A stretch of 64,000 nt of DNA from Helicobacter cetorum MIT 99-5656. GTDB taxonomy: Bacteria; Campylobacterota; Campylobacteria; Campylobacterales; Helicobacteraceae. Position 1 is the first letter of the stretch. Every line of letters starts with the position of its first letter. The translations under genes were made by a program, and so were the position numbers. The stretch covers positions 496,001 to 560,000 of the forward strand of contig NC_017735.1 of assembly GCF_000259275.1 (NCBI RefSeq). Reading direction: 5' to 3'. Under the pieces are notes generated by a model. That model made no database searches, was not told the DNA's origin, and was given only the letters and a program-made list of their open reading frames with translations. This document shows positions 45,130 through 52,634 of this stretch, piece by piece.

Positions 45130-45205
45130 GGGGTGTTAGCTCAGTTGGGAGAGCGCAACGCTGGCAGCGTTGAGGTCAGGGGTTCGACCCCCCTACACTC
45201 CACCA
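45130..45205 (+). tRNA. tRNA-Ala (anticodon GGC)
   Basis: 76-nt cloverleaf, 5' GGGGTGTTAGCTC, anticodon loop CTGGCAG, T-arm GGTTCGACCCC, CCA encoded. Confidence 0.96.
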
Positions 45206-45319
45206 TTTTTTGCTCCTTTTGTGTTTAACTTTATTCAAATAGTGTCCGTGCTTCTTTGTTATCCATAATCCATTATAATTTATAATTGAAACATCATTGT
45301 TTTTTGTAAGGATTAGAAA

Positions 45320-46336
45320 TTGAGTCCTATTTTAAAAATGCGGATAGCTAGTTTTAAAAAGAATAGGCGTGCGGTGTTTTCGCTCTGTCTTTTTGTGTGT
45401 CTTTTAACGCTCTCTCTTTTTGCACCTTTATGGGTCAATGAACGCCCCTTGTTTATCTATAAAGACCATAAGGCGTATTTTCCGATGTTTAAAGACTATG
45501 CAGAAGTGGAGTTTGGGGGCGATTTTTTTACCCCCACTGATTATAATGACCCCTATGTGAAAAACACGCTCTTAAAAGATGCCTTTATCATTCAAGCCCT
45601 TGTGCCTTATGGCTATGACACCATTATTATGGATTTAGACACACCCGCTCCCACCCCCCCAAGCCTAAAACATCTCTTAGGCACTGATGACCAGGCTAGA
45701 GATGTGTTGGCACGCCTTGTATATGGCTATCGTGTTTCTTTAGCGTTTGGGATTTTACTGACTTTTTTTAGCGTGGTGATTGGGGTGAGCTTAGGGGCTT
45801 TTCAAGGCTATTATGGGGGCTTAGTGGATTTATTAGGACAGAGATTGAGCGAGATTTGGAGTGCAATTCCTATGCTATTTTTACTCATTGTAATTTCTAG
45901 TGCTTTCAATTCTAATTTTTGGATTATTTTGTTACTCGTTCTACTTTTTAGCTGGATGGGATTGTCTCAAGTGGTGCGAACCGAATTTTTAAGAGCTAGA
46001 AACATGGACTACGCTAAAGCAGCTAAAACGCTTGGAGCGAGTGATTTAAAAATTATTTTCTACCATGTTTTGCCTAATGCGTTAGTTGCCACTATCACTT
46101 ACATTCCTTTTTTAATGGCAGCGAGTATTGCAACCTTGGTTTCTTTAGATTTCTTAGGCTTTGGCATGCCTATTGGGAGTGCGAGTTTGGGCGAATTAGT
46201 CAATCAAGGTAAGGACAATCTCACTACGCCCCACTTGGCTATCGTAGCCTTTTTAGCTATTGGCGTGTTGCTTTCTGTTTTAGTGTTTATTGGTGAAGGG
46301 GTGCGTGATGCTTTCAATTCTAATATGCTCAAATAA
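45320..46336 (+). CDS. oppC: oligopeptide ABC transporter permease OppC
   Basis: A 338-residue inner-membrane permease of the peptide/nickel ABC family. The start is TTG, chosen because AAGGA sits 7 nt upstream. There is one N-terminal membrane helix (about 18-36), a periplasmic loop, then five helices from about 135. The EAA loop FLRARNMDYAKAAKTLGASD, which docks on the ATPase, is near 225-245. It corresponds to H. pylori HP0251. It is followed after 9 bp by the double ATPase oppD. The substrate-binding protein and OppB are elsewhere. Confidence 0.92.
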   Translation: MSPILKMRIASFKKNRRAVFSLCLFVCLLTLSLFAPLWVNERPLFIYKDHKAYFPMFKDYAEVEFGGDFFTPTDYNDPYVKNTLLKDAFIIQALVPYGYDTIIMDLDTPAPTPPSLKHLLGTDDQARDVLARLVYGYRVSLAFGILLTFFSVVIGVSLGAFQGYYGGLVDLLGQRLSEIWSAIPMLFLLIVISSAFNSNFWIILLLVLLFSWMGLSQVVRTEFLRARNMDYAKAAKTLGASDLKIIFYHVLPNALVATITYIPFLMAASIATLVSLDFLGFGMPIGSASLGELVNQGKDNLTTPHLAIVAFLAIGVLLSVLVFIGEGVRDAFNSNMLK

Positions 46337-46345
46337 GGAGAGTAA

Positions 46346-47896
46346 ATGCTAGAAATCAAGGATTTAAGCTGTGCGTTAAACTCTCATTTCTCGCTTCAAA
46401 ATATTAATATCTCTTTAAAACAGGGCGAGAGAGTGGCCATTGTAGGTGAAAGTGGGAGCGGAAAAAGCTCTTTGGCTAATATTATCATGCGTTTAAACCC
46501 CAGATTTAAACCCCATAGCGGACAAGTGCTGTTTGAAAACAACAATCTTTTAGAAATGAATGAAAAGGCGATGCAACATTTAAGGGGCAACACTATCGCT
46601 TACATCGCTCAAGACCCCCTATCTAGCCTAAACCCCCTGCATAAAATCAACAAGCAAATGAGTGAAGCCTATTTTCTACACCATAAAAACGCTTCTCAAA
46701 CGCTTCTCAAACAAGAAGTTTTAAACGCTATGAAACAGGTTCAACTAGATGAAAAGCATTTGAAACGCTACCCTTATGAGCTGAGTGGGGGACAACGCCA
46801 GCGGGTTTGTATCGCTATGGGGATTATCAATGCTCCCAAACTACTCATTTGCGATGAGCCTACCACCGCACTAGATGCTCAAATTCAAAACCAAGTTTTA
46901 GATTTACTCAAGCAATTAAGCATTGAAAAGAAAATGGCGCTTTTATTTATTAGCCATGACTTGAAGGCTGTTAAACGCCTAGCTGACAAGGTTTATGTGC
47001 TTAAAAAAGGCGAGCTAGTGGAAACAAATTCTACAAAAGAGCTTTTTAATCACCCCAAGCATACATACTCAAAACTCTTGCTCCAAGCTTCTCTTTTACC
47101 CACCAAAAGCTTGAAACCTTTAGATGAAACGCTCTTAGAAACCAAAGATTTTAGCGTTTATTACTTGCAAAAACGCTTTTTTAGGACTTCTTTAAAAAAA
47201 CCCCTTATCTCTTTAGTAAATTTGACTCTCAAAGCTAAAGAAAGTATAGGTATTATTGGCGAAAGTGGGAGCGGAAAAAGCTCTTTGGCTTTGGGGCTTT
47301 TAAAACTTGCTCTAAGTAGTGGGGAAGAAAAGATTTTAGGCGAAAAAGTGGGGCTTTTAAGTTCTAAGGCTTTTAAACCTTACCGCAAGATTTTGCAAAT
47401 GGTTTTTCAAGACCCCTACGCATCGCTAAACCCCCGCTTAAGCATTCAAAGCATTTTGACAGAAGCCATTAGCTTTGCCTACCCTAAGGCTTCACAACAA
47501 GAATGGCACAACCTTGCTAAGCTTTGCCTAGAAGAAGTGCGCTTGGATTCTAAGCTATTATATTCCTATGCGTATGAATTAAGCGGTGGGGAGCGTCAAA
47601 GGGTAGCCATTGCTAGGGCGATTGCCTTGAAACCTAAAATCATTGTTTTAGATGAACCGACTTCCGCTTTAGATAAAAGCATTCAAAAAAGCGTGCTTGA
47701 ATTGCTTTTAAACTTGCAAGAAAAACAGCATTTGAGCTATTTATTCATCAGCCATGATTTAGATGTTATCAAAGCTTTTTGCGATAAGGTGCTAGTGGTG
47801 AGTGCTGGACAAATTGTAGAAACAGGCTCAGTCAAGGAAGTGTTTGAAAACCCTAAGCACGCTTACACAAAGCGTTTGCTAGAATCTAAAATGTAG
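46346..47896 (+). CDS. oppD: oligopeptide ABC transporter, fused double ATPase OppD
   Basis: A 516-residue cytosolic protein with two complete ABC ATPase domains in tandem (OppD-OppF fusion). Walker A GESGSGKSS occurs in each half (about 35-43 and 309-317), signatures LSGGQRQRV and LSGGERQRV, and Walker B LLICDEPTTALD and IIVLDEPTSALD. It energises uptake with OppC. It corresponds to H. pylori HP0250. The start has the ribosome binding site GGAG 9 nt upstream. Confidence 0.93.
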   Translation: MLEIKDLSCALNSHFSLQNINISLKQGERVAIVGESGSGKSSLANIIMRLNPRFKPHSGQVLFENNNLLEMNEKAMQHLRGNTIAYIAQDPLSSLNPLHKINKQMSEAYFLHHKNASQTLLKQEVLNAMKQVQLDEKHLKRYPYELSGGQRQRVCIAMGIINAPKLLICDEPTTALDAQIQNQVLDLLKQLSIEKKMALLFISHDLKAVKRLADKVYVLKKGELVETNSTKELFNHPKHTYSKLLLQASLLPTKSLKPLDETLLETKDFSVYYLQKRFFRTSLKKPLISLVNLTLKAKESIGIIGESGSGKSSLALGLLKLALSSGEEKILGEKVGLLSSKAFKPYRKILQMVFQDPYASLNPRLSIQSILTEAISFAYPKASQQEWHNLAKLCLEEVRLDSKLLYSYAYELSGGERQRVAIARAIALKPKIIVLDEPTSALDKSIQKSVLELLLNLQEKQHLSYLFISHDLDVIKAFCDKVLVVSAGQIVETGSVKEVFENPKHAYTKRLLESKM

Positions 47897-48367
47897 TTAT
47901 CAGCACCACCAGAACTTTTATTAAACATTGTTGATAAACATTCGCTAGATTTTACTCATTAAATATTGATGCACAAAGCAATCTAAATTTTTATGTAATA
48001 AATATGGATTTTAAGCCTAAAAGAGAGTGCCAAAAAAAAGGGGGGGTAACCCTCTCTTAATCTTATTAAAAAGACTTTTTTAAAAAATTTTAATAACAAA
48101 ATAAAGAAAAATAAACTATCAATATAAGATTATAACAGAGCCTTTGTTAATAAACACCTTTTATAATGTCGTAAAAAAAGGAGCACAAAACCCACTCATG
48201 CGTTTTTATAAAAATCCAAATCAAAACTAAAAACGCAAAAACCTTTTTAAAACAATCAAAAACATTGCAATGGAAGAACTAATTTCTGTTGACTTTTTTC
48301 AAAGCCCTTTTTATCTACTTGCTAACAACACAGATTCGAAAAAGATAAGTAAAATGAGATAAGGCTA
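47897..48367. other. about 470 bp without a gene
   Basis: It holds a 7-bp inverted repeat AAGAGAG (48021-48027) / CTCTCTT (48052-48058) enclosing an A8-G7 run (48032-48046), which may be the oppCD terminator. Further on, a TATAAT-like box near 48164 is followed by an A run with GGAGC, but only a 10-codon frame follows. No known small RNA or AapA-type toxin peptide was recognised. Confidence 0.6.
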
Positions 48368-48466
48368 TCAATCTTTGGAAGAAAAAACCATGACAATGTA
48401 ATATCCAATTCCTATCAGAAACACAAGAATTAAAAAAACGAGCAAACTCCACTCTAAAAAATCCAT
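48368..48466 (-). CDS. 32-residue single-helix membrane protein downstream of the tRNA operon
   Basis: ATG at 48466 preceded by GAGAGGA at 5-nt spacing. The peptide begins MDFLEWSLLVFLILVFLIGI, continues hydrophobic to about residue 27 and ends SSKD, so it is one transmembrane helix with an acidic-aromatic N-terminus and a short polar tail. It starts 26 bp after the 3' end of tRNA-Arg (TCT) on the same strand, so it is probably cotranscribed with the four tRNAs. Function unknown; oxidase-subunit-type (CcoQ/CydX-like) or stress peptides are possibilities. Confidence 0.6.
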   Translation of the reverse strand: MDFLEWSLLVFLILVFLIGIGYYIVMVFSSKD

Positions 48467-48491
48467 GCATCCTCTCAAAGAATACCAAAGG

Positions 48492-48568
48492 TGGTGCGCT
48501 TGGCAGGACTCGAACCTGCGACCTACGGCTTAGAAGGCTGTTGCTCTATCCAGCTGAGCTACAAGCGC
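48492..48568 (-). tRNA. tRNA-Arg (anticodon TCT)
   Basis: 77-nt cloverleaf on the minus strand, 5' GCGCTTGTAGCTC, anticodon loop CTTCTAA, T-arm GGTTCGAGTCC, CCA encoded. Reads AGA. Confidence 0.95.
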
Positions 48569-48589
48569 GTTAAACAGCATCGTGTTAGG

Positions 48590-48666
48590 TGGTACGCTCG
48601 AAGGGAGTCGAACCCCTAACCCCCAGATCCGAAGTCTGGTGCTCTATCCAATTGAGCTACGAACGC
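48590..48666 (-). tRNA. tRNA-Arg (anticodon TCG)
   Basis: 77-nt cloverleaf on the minus strand, 5' GCGTTCGTAGCTC, stem CCAGA, loop CTTCGGA, stem TCTGG, giving anticodon TCG; CCA encoded. An unmodified T34 is unusual for CGN reading, where ACG (inosine) is common elsewhere. Confidence 0.9.
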
Positions 48667-48727
48667 CTACAATTCAAATAAAGAAATCACTAACATAAGC
48701 TCGGTAAAACATTTCATTATAAAAAGA

Positions 48728-48805
48728 TGGGGTGGAAGATGGGAATCGAACCCACGACCCTCAGGACCACAATCTGATGCTCTAACCGACTGAGCTACTC
48801 CCACC
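48728..48805 (-). tRNA. tRNA-His (anticodon GTG)
   Basis: Minus-strand cloverleaf with the His-specific extra G at position -1 (48805) opposite discriminator C, anticodon loop TTGTGGT, T-arm GGTTCGATTCC, CCA encoded. Confidence 0.95.
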
Positions 48806-48866
48806 ATCAAAAAGAAGTAACATTCTACCAAATAATTTTAAACAGAACAACCCACTCAACATAAGG

Positions 48867-48944
48867 TGGTCGGGGCGAAAGGATTCGAACCTTCGACCCC
48901 TTGGTCCCAAACCAAGTGCGCTAACCAGACTGCGCTACGCCCCG
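48867..48944 (-). tRNA. tRNA-Pro (anticodon TGG)
   Basis: Minus-strand cloverleaf, 5' CGGGGCGTAGCGC, anticodon loop TTTGGGA, T-arm GGTTCGAATCC, CCA encoded. It is first gene of the Pro-His-Arg-Arg tRNA run. Confidence 0.95.
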
Positions 48945-49205
48945 AAATTTTGACTTAAAGAGTTATTATAACTTAATTTTTTTGAGTTTTAGCTTAATTT
49001 TTTGATTTTTCCCAATAAAAACCCCATTTCTAAAGAAAAACCAAACTACAAACAACTACAACAACCAACGCCTGAATGCTATCTACTAAACTCATATGAA
49101 ATCTTTGTGAAAAGCATTCAAAAACACCAAACAGATAAAAGATTCCGCCCCCCCTAAACGCTACTTCAAAGTATTTAACAAAGGCCAAGTCAATTTCATA
49201 AGAAA

Positions 49206-49949
49206 CTACTTGCGCTTCTTCATCTCACTAGCGATTTTTTGGTAACGCTCCATGTTATTTTTACTGAACTCTTTAAAAACATGTGCCATAGTTTTTTGAT
49301 AAACTTGATTCATAATTTTTTTAATAGCCCGGTCATGGTCAGTTTCTTTAATTCTATGCACAAAAGTCCTAGGGACAAAACCGCCAGAATTAGTGCGTTC
49401 CAACACCACTCTTTCAATCACGGCCTTAATCTTAGACACATCAACCCCAAAACTATGGACAATATCACCACTCTTAGGTTCAAAGAAATTCAAATTAAGA
49501 TAGCCTGAAGACATGTCTATCACTTTCTCTTCACTAGCTCCCTTACTCTCTTCTACAATATCTTCTAAAACCGCTAGATTGCCATCAATTCGCAACGCAA
49601 TTAAGGCTTTTTCTTGAATTTCCTTAGGAATTTCATCAGTGGATTTGTAATGCGAAACACTATAACCCTTTCGCTCCAAAAGACTAGCAATTTGAAGGGC
49701 TAACGCTTTTTCAAACTCTTTCTGATAACTTTCAGGAATAACTTTATTAGTATCCACTTTAGAATCTACTAAAACGACCAAATGATTATTCTTAGGCTCT
49801 TGCTTACCCTTGATAGGATAATAAAAATGCAAGTCCACAGACTCACCTGTATTCATAGCATGCTGATAAGCTGCATGGGCTTTATCTTCAGCATGGGCTA
49901 ACACTCCACTAAGCAACAACACTCCCAAGACCAAACTACTTTTTTTCAT
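49206..49949 (-). CDS. hpaA2: HpaA-family protein (HpaA2-type)
   Basis: A 247-residue exported protein of the Helicobacter neuraminyllactose-binding haemagglutinin family. The signal peptide (1-20, ending VLAHA) has no lipobox cysteine, so unlike HpaA it should be cleaved by signal peptidase I and not be a lipoprotein. Family blocks such as DLHFYYPIKG, SGYLNLNFFEPKSGD and the Lys-rich tail ERYQKIASEMKKRK are present. Position next to guaA matches H. pylori HP0410. Flagellar-sheath or surface location is inferred from the family. Confidence 0.87.
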   Translation of the reverse strand: MKKSSLVLGVLLLSGVLAHAEDKAHAAYQHAMNTGESVDLHFYYPIKGKQEPKNNHLVVLVDSKVDTNKVIPESYQKEFEKALALQIASLLERKGYSVSHYKSTDEIPKEIQEKALIALRIDGNLAVLEDIVEESKGASEEKVIDMSSGYLNLNFFEPKSGDIVHSFGVDVSKIKAVIERVVLERTNSGGFVPRTFVHRIKETDHDRAIKKIMNQVYQKTMAHVFKEFSKNNMERYQKIASEMKKRK

Positions 49950-50024
49950 TAACTTCCTTTCTTGTAAAATCAGTTCCTAATCTTATCCAAAAAATCCTAC
50001 TTTATTCCTAACCTTAAAGACAAA

Positions 50025-51557
50025 TCACTCCCATTCAATCGTTCCAGGTGGCTTGGAAGTAATATCATACACCACACGATTAATCCCACTCACTTCATTG
50101 GTAATACGATTAGAAACTTTTTCTAAAAAAGAATGCTCTAAATGCGAAAAGCTCGCTGTCATGCCATCACTAGCATTCACGGCTCTTAAGCACACGACAT
50201 TTTCATAAGTGCGATTGTCTCCCATAACCCCCACAGAATTAACATTCAATAATACACAGAAAGCTTGCCACACTTTATCGTATAGATTAGCATTTTTAAG
50301 CTCATCAATAAAAATGGCATCTGCTTCTTGAAGACATTTGATTTTACTTTCACTAATTTCGCCTAAAATCCTTATAGCAAGTCCAGGTCCAGGAAAAGGA
50401 TGGCGCATTAAAAAATCTTTGGTAATGCCTAGTTCTTGACCTAGCAAACGCACTTCATCTTTAAACAATTCTCTTAAAGGCTCTATGAGTTTAAAGTCCA
50501 TCCATTCAGGTAATCCGCCTACATTATGGTGCGATTTGATTACTTTTGAAGGCCCTTTGACGCTTACTGATTCAATCACATCAGGATACAATGTGCCTTG
50601 GGCTAAAAACTCAATTTTGCCTTTTAAGTGGTGCTTTTTGGCTTCTTTTTCAAACACTTCAATAAAGGTCTCACCGATTATTTTTCGTTTTAACTCAGGC
50701 TCGCTTATGCCCTTTAATTTGGATAAAAAGATTTCTTTAGCGTCTATGGTGTTTAAAGGAATTTGCAAATCCCTAAACATCGCTTGCACCATTTCTTTTT
50801 CATTTTTACGCAATAAGCCATGATCGACAAATACAGCGATTAAATTATCCTTAATCGCTCTGTGTAGTAGTGTAGCAACTACCGTAGAATCCACGCCACC
50901 ACTCACCGCACACAAAACCTTAGCATTAGAAACTTGCTCTTTTAATCTAACAATCTCTTCTTTAGCAAAATTTTGCATTCCCCAAGTTTTTTCACTCTCA
51001 CAAACTAAAAGGGCAAAATTTTCTAAAATCTTGCCCCCCTCTTCGCTTTGAATGACTTCTGGGTGGAATTGTAAGCCAAAAATCTTTTGGTCTTTTAACT
51101 CAATTGCACAATGGGGTGAATTAGTGCTTGTAGCAATGGTAGTAAAATCTTTGGGTAGCTCTATGACTTTATCCATATGGCTCATCCACACAAGACTTTT
51201 TGTTTTCACACTTTCAAAAAGTATGGAATTTTGAGTGATTTCTAAAGTGGCCTTACCAAACTCTTGTTCATTCGCACAAGCTACTACCCCCCCAAAAAAA
51301 TCCACTAAGTACTGCATGCCATAACAAATCCCTAAAATCGGCAAACCTAATTCAAAGATTTTTTCACTGGGTTTATAGGCATCTTTAGCATACACGCTCG
51401 CTGGCCCCCCACTTAAAATCAATCCTTTAGGGGCTTTTTCTTGGATTTTTTCTGCACTTTCAAAATAAGGCACTATCTCAGCATAGATGCCACTCTCTCT
51501 TAATCTTCTAGCAATAAGCTGGGTATATTGACTTCCAAAATCTAATACTAAAATCAT
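50025..51557 (-). CDS. guaA: GMP synthase (glutamine-hydrolysing) GuaA
   Basis: A 510-residue two-domain enzyme converting XMP to GMP. The class I glutamine amidotransferase domain has the nucleophile in [11 protein letters not shown] near residue 77 and QFHPEV near 165. The ATP-pyrophosphatase domain has [10 protein letters not shown] near residue 217, and the dimerisation domain ends in the conserved KPPGTIEWE. It corresponds to H. pylori HP0409. It follows a periplasmic-protein gene after 15 bp, so it may be read from the bisC promoter as well as its own. Confidence 0.97.
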   Translation of the reverse strand: MILVLDFGSQYTQLIARRLRESGIYAEIVPYFESAEKIQEKAPKGLILSGGPASVYAKDAYKPSEKIFELGLPILGICYGMQYLVDFFGGVVACANEQEFGKATLEITQNSILFESVKTKSLVWMSHMDKVIELPKDFTTIATSTNSPHCAIELKDQKIFGLQFHPEVIQSEEGGKILENFALLVCESEKTWGMQNFAKEEIVRLKEQVSNAKVLCAVSGGVDSTVVATLLHRAIKDNLIAVFVDHGLLRKNEKEMVQAMFRDLQIPLNTIDAKEIFLSKLKGISEPELKRKIIGETFIEVFEKEAKKHHLKGKIEFLAQGTLYPDVIESVSVKGPSKVIKSHHNVGGLPEWMDFKLIEPLRELFKDEVRLLGQELGITKDFLMRHPFPGPGLAIRILGEISESKIKCLQEADAIFIDELKNANLYDKVWQAFCVLLNVNSVGVMGDNRTYENVVCLRAVNASDGMTASFSHLEHSFLEKVSNRITNEVSGINRVVYDITSKPPGTIEWE

Positions 51558-51572
51558 TTATTTTCTTTATTC

Positions 51573-52082
51573 TTAATTATTTTGTGTTTGTTTTTTATGG
51601 CTTGGCGATACATATTGGTTCTTGTAATTTACCTTGTAGCTTTCAATGAGCTTGGGGGCTTTTTCTCTAAACCAATGCTCTAAGGCTTCTAATTTAAATT
51701 TATGATTTCTTTCCTTAGAGCAATATTGCGAATTAATAAGTGAAAACGCATAAAGTGTTTTATTTTCTTGAGACTGAAACAAAAAATCCTTATGAAAAAG
51801 GGCTTTGCTAGGAATAGTTCTCATCAAAGAATCAGACAATAAAAAAGCGTCAAACCCACAAAGCTCTTTTTTGCGGTTTTTATCCGTGTCTTTTGCAACA
51901 ACTACTTTAAGTTTTGCTTTCATATCTTGTTGAAAAGCCATAGATAGCACATTTAAAAGTGAGGAGCTTAAACTCTTATCCACCCTAATAGCAAAAGATG
52001 AATCAGCTAGTAGCATTTCTCCAGCTAAAATTAATCCCATGCATAGTTTCAAGCCCATTTGAAAAACACCCATAACCACCAA
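51573..52082 (-). CDS. periplasmic protein of unknown function between cytochrome c and guaA
   Basis: A 169-residue protein with a hydrophobic N-terminal export signal (about 7-27, ending EMLLADS). The mature part looks like half of a periplasmic binding-protein fold (FAIRVDKSLSSSL, KLKVVVAKDTDKN, GFDAFLLSDSLM) with two cysteines. It lies 3 bp after the cytochrome c gene, so it may serve the bisC reductase system or transport. No homologue with known function is recognised. Confidence 0.75.
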   Translation of the reverse strand: MVVMGVFQMGLKLCMGLILAGEMLLADSSFAIRVDKSLSSSLLNVLSMAFQQDMKAKLKVVVAKDTDKNRKKELCGFDAFLLSDSLMRTIPSKALFHKDFLFQSQENKTLYAFSLINSQYCSKERNHKFKLEALEHWFREKAPKLIESYKVNYKNQYVSPSHKKQTQNN

Positions 52083-52085
52083 TTC

Positions 52086-52625
52086 CTATTCATCATCTGT
52101 TGCATAACCATCAATAGCATGAGAGTGTAAATACTGAATGATTTTGTCAGCTTCTTCATCAGTTGGCATAGCAAAAGTTCTCATAGTGGCAAAAATACCA
52201 TCCCATTCCATCATGTTATGTTCTTTAGGGGCATGGGCTGCATGGCACATGGAGCAAGTATCATAATATAAGAACTCAGAATCCGCCCATGCTTTAGCTT
52301 GGTCGTTGGTTAAATCCTTCTTAGGCAAGGACACTTCCATAGTATCCGCTTTCACTCCCCCTGCTTTACTCAAAGAAATAAAAGGCATAACAAAATTTTT
52401 TGTGCCATAAAGCACTTTATCATCGCCTGTCTTCAAATAGCCCTTAACTCTAATAATCGTTTTATCGCCCACATCACTCACTTTTTCTACAGGAGTCCCC
52501 CTAGCAATCTTACCTATCTTTTCCTTACCTGATTTGTCATACACATCTAAATCGCCCATAACCCACAACTTTTCAGCACTTAATACACTCAAAAATAACG
52601 CTACTAACCAAATTTTTTTCATCAT
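52086..52625 (-). CDS. monohaem cytochrome c partner of the BisC-type reductase
   Basis: A 179-residue exported protein. A signal peptide (1-17) is followed by an SH3-like N-terminal region (GDLDVYDKSGKEKIGKI) and a C-terminal haem domain with the attachment site CSMCH near residue 127. Candidate axial Met residues are in MRTFAMPTDEEADKII. It lies 9 bp after bisC in the same operon. The arrangement fits an electron donor to the molybdenum reductase, as in Campylobacter jejuni Cj0265c/Cj0264c. The partner role is inferred. Confidence 0.82.
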   Translation of the reverse strand: MMKKIWLVALFLSVLSAEKLWVMGDLDVYDKSGKEKIGKIARGTPVEKVSDVGDKTIIRVKGYLKTGDDKVLYGTKNFVMPFISLSKAGGVKADTMEVSLPKKDLTNDQAKAWADSEFLYYDTCSMCHAAHAPKEHNMMEWDGIFATMRTFAMPTDEEADKIIQYLHSHAIDGYATDDE

Positions 52626-52634
52626 TTACTCCTT

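Noticed and set aside
48040-48046. G7 run as a phase-variation tract
   Set aside because: It is in a non-coding gap and inside a terminator-like inverted repeat, with no gene start nearby.
47897-48367. AapA-type toxin or other known small RNA downstream of oppD
   Set aside because: No AapA-like peptide was found; only a possible promoter and a 10-codon frame.
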